This document shows, piece after piece, positions 60,901 to 64,000 of a stretch of 64,000 nt of DNA. Origin of the DNA: Pegea sp. RAD2-039 (lineage: Eukaryota; Chordata; Thaliacea; Salpida; Salpidae); contig JAQGEQ010000380.1 in the NCBI GenBank assembly GCA_034620365.1, positions 3,162,001 through 3,226,000 on the forward strand, read 5' to 3'. Below the pieces are notes generated by a model. That model searched no databases. It was given only the letters and a program-made list of their open reading frames with translations, and was not told the DNA's origin. Position 1 is the first letter of the stretch, and each line of letters opens with the position of its first letter. Made by a program: the position numbers and the translations under genes.

Positions 60901-63900
60901 ATTGAAAGTGAACAATTTTCTCACCAAACGTTCCAGTTTCAACTTCTGATATATCTTCTTGCGTGTATCAATCCTCAGATGCTCCGGAACAATATAATCA
61001 TCAGCCGATTTCAATTTATAATCTCCCATATTAGCCTGTGCTTCTTTAATTGCAGCTACATCTTTAGGATCATCGTAATTATCATCAGGTTTGCTTTTAT
61101 ACAAAGCATTCCACTAGACACGAGATCAATTGAAGATCATTTTGATGAAGATGCAAACTAACTTGTAGTTGACGTTGTAGCTTCTTCTGTTTCATATCAT
61201 CTGCCTTTTTCAGAGCTTTAGCAACTAGTTCAGCTTGTCTCCCTTGTAGTAAAGATTTGTTGCGACCTCTTTTTGTCAAATATGATTCTTCGTCCATTTG
61301 TTCACTTAAATCTGTAGAAAAATGAATTAAGAAATTATTGAAAACACAAACAACATTCACTCACTATTTAAATTAGTTAAAACTCCAGAAAGCACTTTAT
61401 CGGCTGAGATATCGATTTTTGACAGGCAATTGTGGAAATCTTCGAAATTTTTAAGTTTATCGATAATTTTCTTGCTTAACTTAGCGACTCGATAGTTAGA
61501 AACAGTGTGCTCAGACTTGATTGAGTGCAAAATAACAAGATCGCTTTCTACATGTGCACTGAAGGCTTTCTGTAAAAAGTCAAAAGTTAAAAAAGCCAAA
61601 ATATCTCAGTGTCATTAAAAACCTTCAATTTTTGTAATTGGAGGGCATTCTTGGCTCGTTCCCATTGCATCTCCATTCTCAAACGATCTTCTTTTTTTAC
61701 AGTTTCATTATCAATCTCTTTTCTAAGTGAAGGATCAAGCTCAAAGTCCTGCATCCAGCATAAATAGATTACAGTGAACGAAGAGATTTATCTTTTACCT
61801 CATGCTTGAGCCTCACAGCAGCCGGAAGTTGACCATTCAATTCAATCAACTTCAAAAAATCCTTTCTCAGCATCTCCAGCTCTTGCCTCTTCTCTTTCTT
61901 CCTAGCATCAGCTTCAGACTTGACTCTATCTTGCTCCTCTCTCAGCTTTGCTTCTTGGATGTTGCAAGCATTCAAATCTTCTATATCAGAGATCTCTGAA
62001 GTCTGAAGACACATCTTAGATGATACAAGATCATTTTGAGATCAACAAACTTGGATAAATTTTGCTTCAGCTTTTTTCATCGCCTCTGAAACTTCATCAC
62101 TTGACAAGAAATCATAAATGAACAAGTTGCCATCACAACCAGCTGTGAAAATCTTCCTGTTATCCACATCATCACAGATTGAAGTGATCTTTCCTGAACA
62201 TCCATCATCATTAAGATCAACAATTGATAACAAATCACAAACCATAATTGTTATCATGCATTCTCATCTCCCAATAAGTCTTTAGCGAAGATAATTCGAA
62301 GTTTTTAGACGAAGATTCCGGATAAACACGAAGCAAACCATTTTTGAATCCTACTAACACGTTCTTACCGTCACTAGTATGACGTAGATACGTGATTGGG
62401 ACGTCATCGCTGTCTGTGGATGACGTCACAAGCTGAAAGTCGAAAGCTTATTGGATAAAGAACTAACCATCGACAGTAAAAGTTTCAACTGGATTTTCTG
62501 GAGGAGAAGATGCAGACGTTGAAGGATCGAAACGACATTTATAGAGATAGCCAGCATCAAAATCATCCATCGAAAGAAAGAATGTGTCTTCACTCAGATA
62601 ATTTGCAATTAAAACAGCTGATGGTTGAGATGGGAATTCCAGTTCTTTCGAATCGAGATCATCTTCTTCAAGAGGATCATTAGCAAGGAAAGCATCTTGT
62701 TCTTCTTCTGACATCTCTTCACCCGCATCAAGCATCTTTTGAAGATCTTTCTTCCGTTCTTCTAATCTTTCTAATTTTTTAATCTCTCTTCTTTTTTTCT
62801 CCTCTTCTCTTCTCAGTATCGGCTTGACACATTTCAAAGAAAAAAATCTGAGAAAAAAACCAGTAATAAAATGGTTGAGGCCCACAAAATCCGGCCCACC
62901 TCATGTCCACGTCATTAAGAAGATAACTTGATGACGTATTAATCTTCTTTTCATCGGGAATTGTAATTTCAACAACTTTTCCGCTATCCAATCCAACAAG
63001 CAAACATTTCTTCCTCTTGAAGACAACAAATAATTTCTAGAATTAAACCAAAATGGTCTTTCTTACAAAATGGCCTGGACTGAACTGTAATGACGTCACA
63101 CTGCCATCTACTGGCACAAAACCAATCGTGCGAAGCATGACGTCATCGTTTTGAGTAGCAAATAAGAAAACGGATCTGTCCTTGCTACCAGTAGCCATGA
63201 TTTCCGCGGAAGAATCGAACGCGATAGCTGTGATGTCATTTGAGTGCGGCTTCATGGCCTACGTCATCAAAACACAAGTTTATTGGTTGTTGTAAATCGT
63301 CCAATCACAGACCTGGATAAGATTAAGGACTTTTTGGTTCTTTTTGTTGACACCAAATCTCAAAACTCGAAGGACGCCATCAGAGAAACCAACTACGATA
63401 CTGTTACCGTCCTCCTGAGGTGGTAAATGGTCACAAGTCCCTTTAAGTGTCAAGACCACTAACCAGGTTTGAAGGCCACTTCAGAGCTGTTCCTTTGGAC
63501 TGGAAGTTGGGAGATTTGTAGCTGCATACAAACTTCTTGTCCTGGTAGTCATGGATACGGACTGTTGAGTCCCCTGTATAAGCAATCAGTTGCTGGTTGG
63601 ACGATACTTCCAGCGCTGTGATTGGTCCAGCGATAAAAGAAAACATTTTGACGGGAGCTTTAGTCTGGACACAAAATCTTTTAAATGATGTTTTTGAGCC
63701 TTCTCTGTACCGTATGGGAAAAAGAAAGATCAAGTTTCCAGATGATGCCATTTGCATCTTGAGCGAACCAAATCGAAGTCCCAGCTTCGATCTGATCATC
63801 TTTGTCTCTCGTGCACTAAATTGAGGATCAACATCAACTGATTTGCATAAATGATAAAAGTACCTTGACGATGCTGAGTAAGTGAACACCATTCCCAACT

Positions 63901-64000
63901 TTCATCTCATTCATTGGTTCAATTTCAAAGATACTACTTTCATCTGAGATATCAGCAGAATCAATTGCTTCTGTTTCCCAAACCTATCAACCAATCATTA
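57921..64000 (-). CDS. CFAP44: Cilia- and flagella-associated protein 44 (C-terminal part; 5' end outside window)
   Basis: WD-repeat and coiled-coil protein of the axonemal tether/tetherhead complex near the I1 dynein. Exons read: 63864-63983, 63711-63815, 63464-63664, 63313-63414, 63067-63258, 62900-63015, 62468-62847, 62243-62432, 62051-62193, 61799-62014, 61623-61748, 61365-61569, 61163-61311, 60925-61113, 60689-60873, 60159-60276, 60043-60114, 59770-59984, 59599-59713, 59365-59545, 58962-59320, 58720-58916, 58568-58670, 58398-58520, 58216-58350, 58071-58160, 57921-58016. WD repeats carry [32 protein letters not shown] and [12 protein letters not shown]. The coiled-coil half has [47 protein letters not shown] and [10 protein letters not shown], ending in [16 protein letters not shown], all CFAP44 hallmarks. 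Most introns are 42-57 bp; the longest is 60277-60688. The junction after the 62468-62847 exon is unresolved (phase clash). Confidence 0.93.

Noticed and set aside
1-64000. Retroelements, LTR pairs, DNA transposons with terminal repeats, tRNA, rRNA or CRISPR arrays
   Set aside because: Scanned by eye on both strands; no reverse transcriptase, integrase or transposase motifs, no long terminal repeats, no complete tRNA and no spaced repeat array were recognised. Short or decayed elements could be missed.

Overview
This is a metazoan nuclear window, very AT-rich (roughly 70-75% A+T by eye). Genes sit in three gene-dense blocks separated by AT-rich deserts. I find no prokaryotic signals, CRISPR arrays, rRNA or tRNA, and no recognisable retroelements. 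The proteins (BMP-type ligand, PRDM13, TAB2/3, GALNT, cilia proteins) point to a bilaterian animal. Most introns are only about 47-57 bp, and gene-dense DNA is littered with the octamer palindrome TGACGTCA. A tunicate or another fast-evolving marine invertebrate would fit, but I cannot prove the clade from the sequence.

Layout. 1.8-3.5 kb (+): a secreted TGF-beta/BMP-family ligand. 3.6-5.3 kb (-) CFAP299, 6.3-7.6 kb (+) RSPH3 and 7.8-9.2 kb (+) CFAP96 form a cluster of cilium/axoneme genes. 9.8-12.0 kb (-): a complete GALNT1-like polypeptide GalNAc-transferase. 14.7-17.3 kb (-): complete CDK5RAP1, a mitochondrial tRNA methylthiotransferase. 22.1-23.8 kb (-): a PRDM13-like zinc-finger gene with no visible PR domain, alone in a large desert. 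32.26-32.41 kb (+): a U4atac minor-spliceosome snRNA gene. 32.65-35.76 kb (-): a TAB2/TAB3-like adaptor. 41.3-42.7 kb (+): an unknown AT-hook nuclear protein. 45.1-46.5 kb (-): a degenerate Ras-like GTPase. 52.4-53.4 kb (+): SLC7A6OS/IWR1. 55.6-56.1 kb (-): a small four-finger C2H2 gene beside a duplicated segment. 57.9 kb to the right edge (-): the C-terminal two thirds or so of CFAP44.

Four of the protein genes (CFAP299, RSPH3, CFAP96, CFAP44) belong to motile cilia; the first three are contiguous. Gene models were built by hand from reading frame, GT/AG sites, phase and remembered family sequences. For GALNT, CDK5RAP1, CFAP299, CFAP96, TAB2/3, SLC7A6OS, the BMP gene and the Ras-like gene, the summed exons are an exact multiple of three.

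The most interesting observations are the highly iterated palindrome TGACGTCA, with at least 29 perfect copies found by eye, many in tiny introns close to splice sites, and the U4atac gene.
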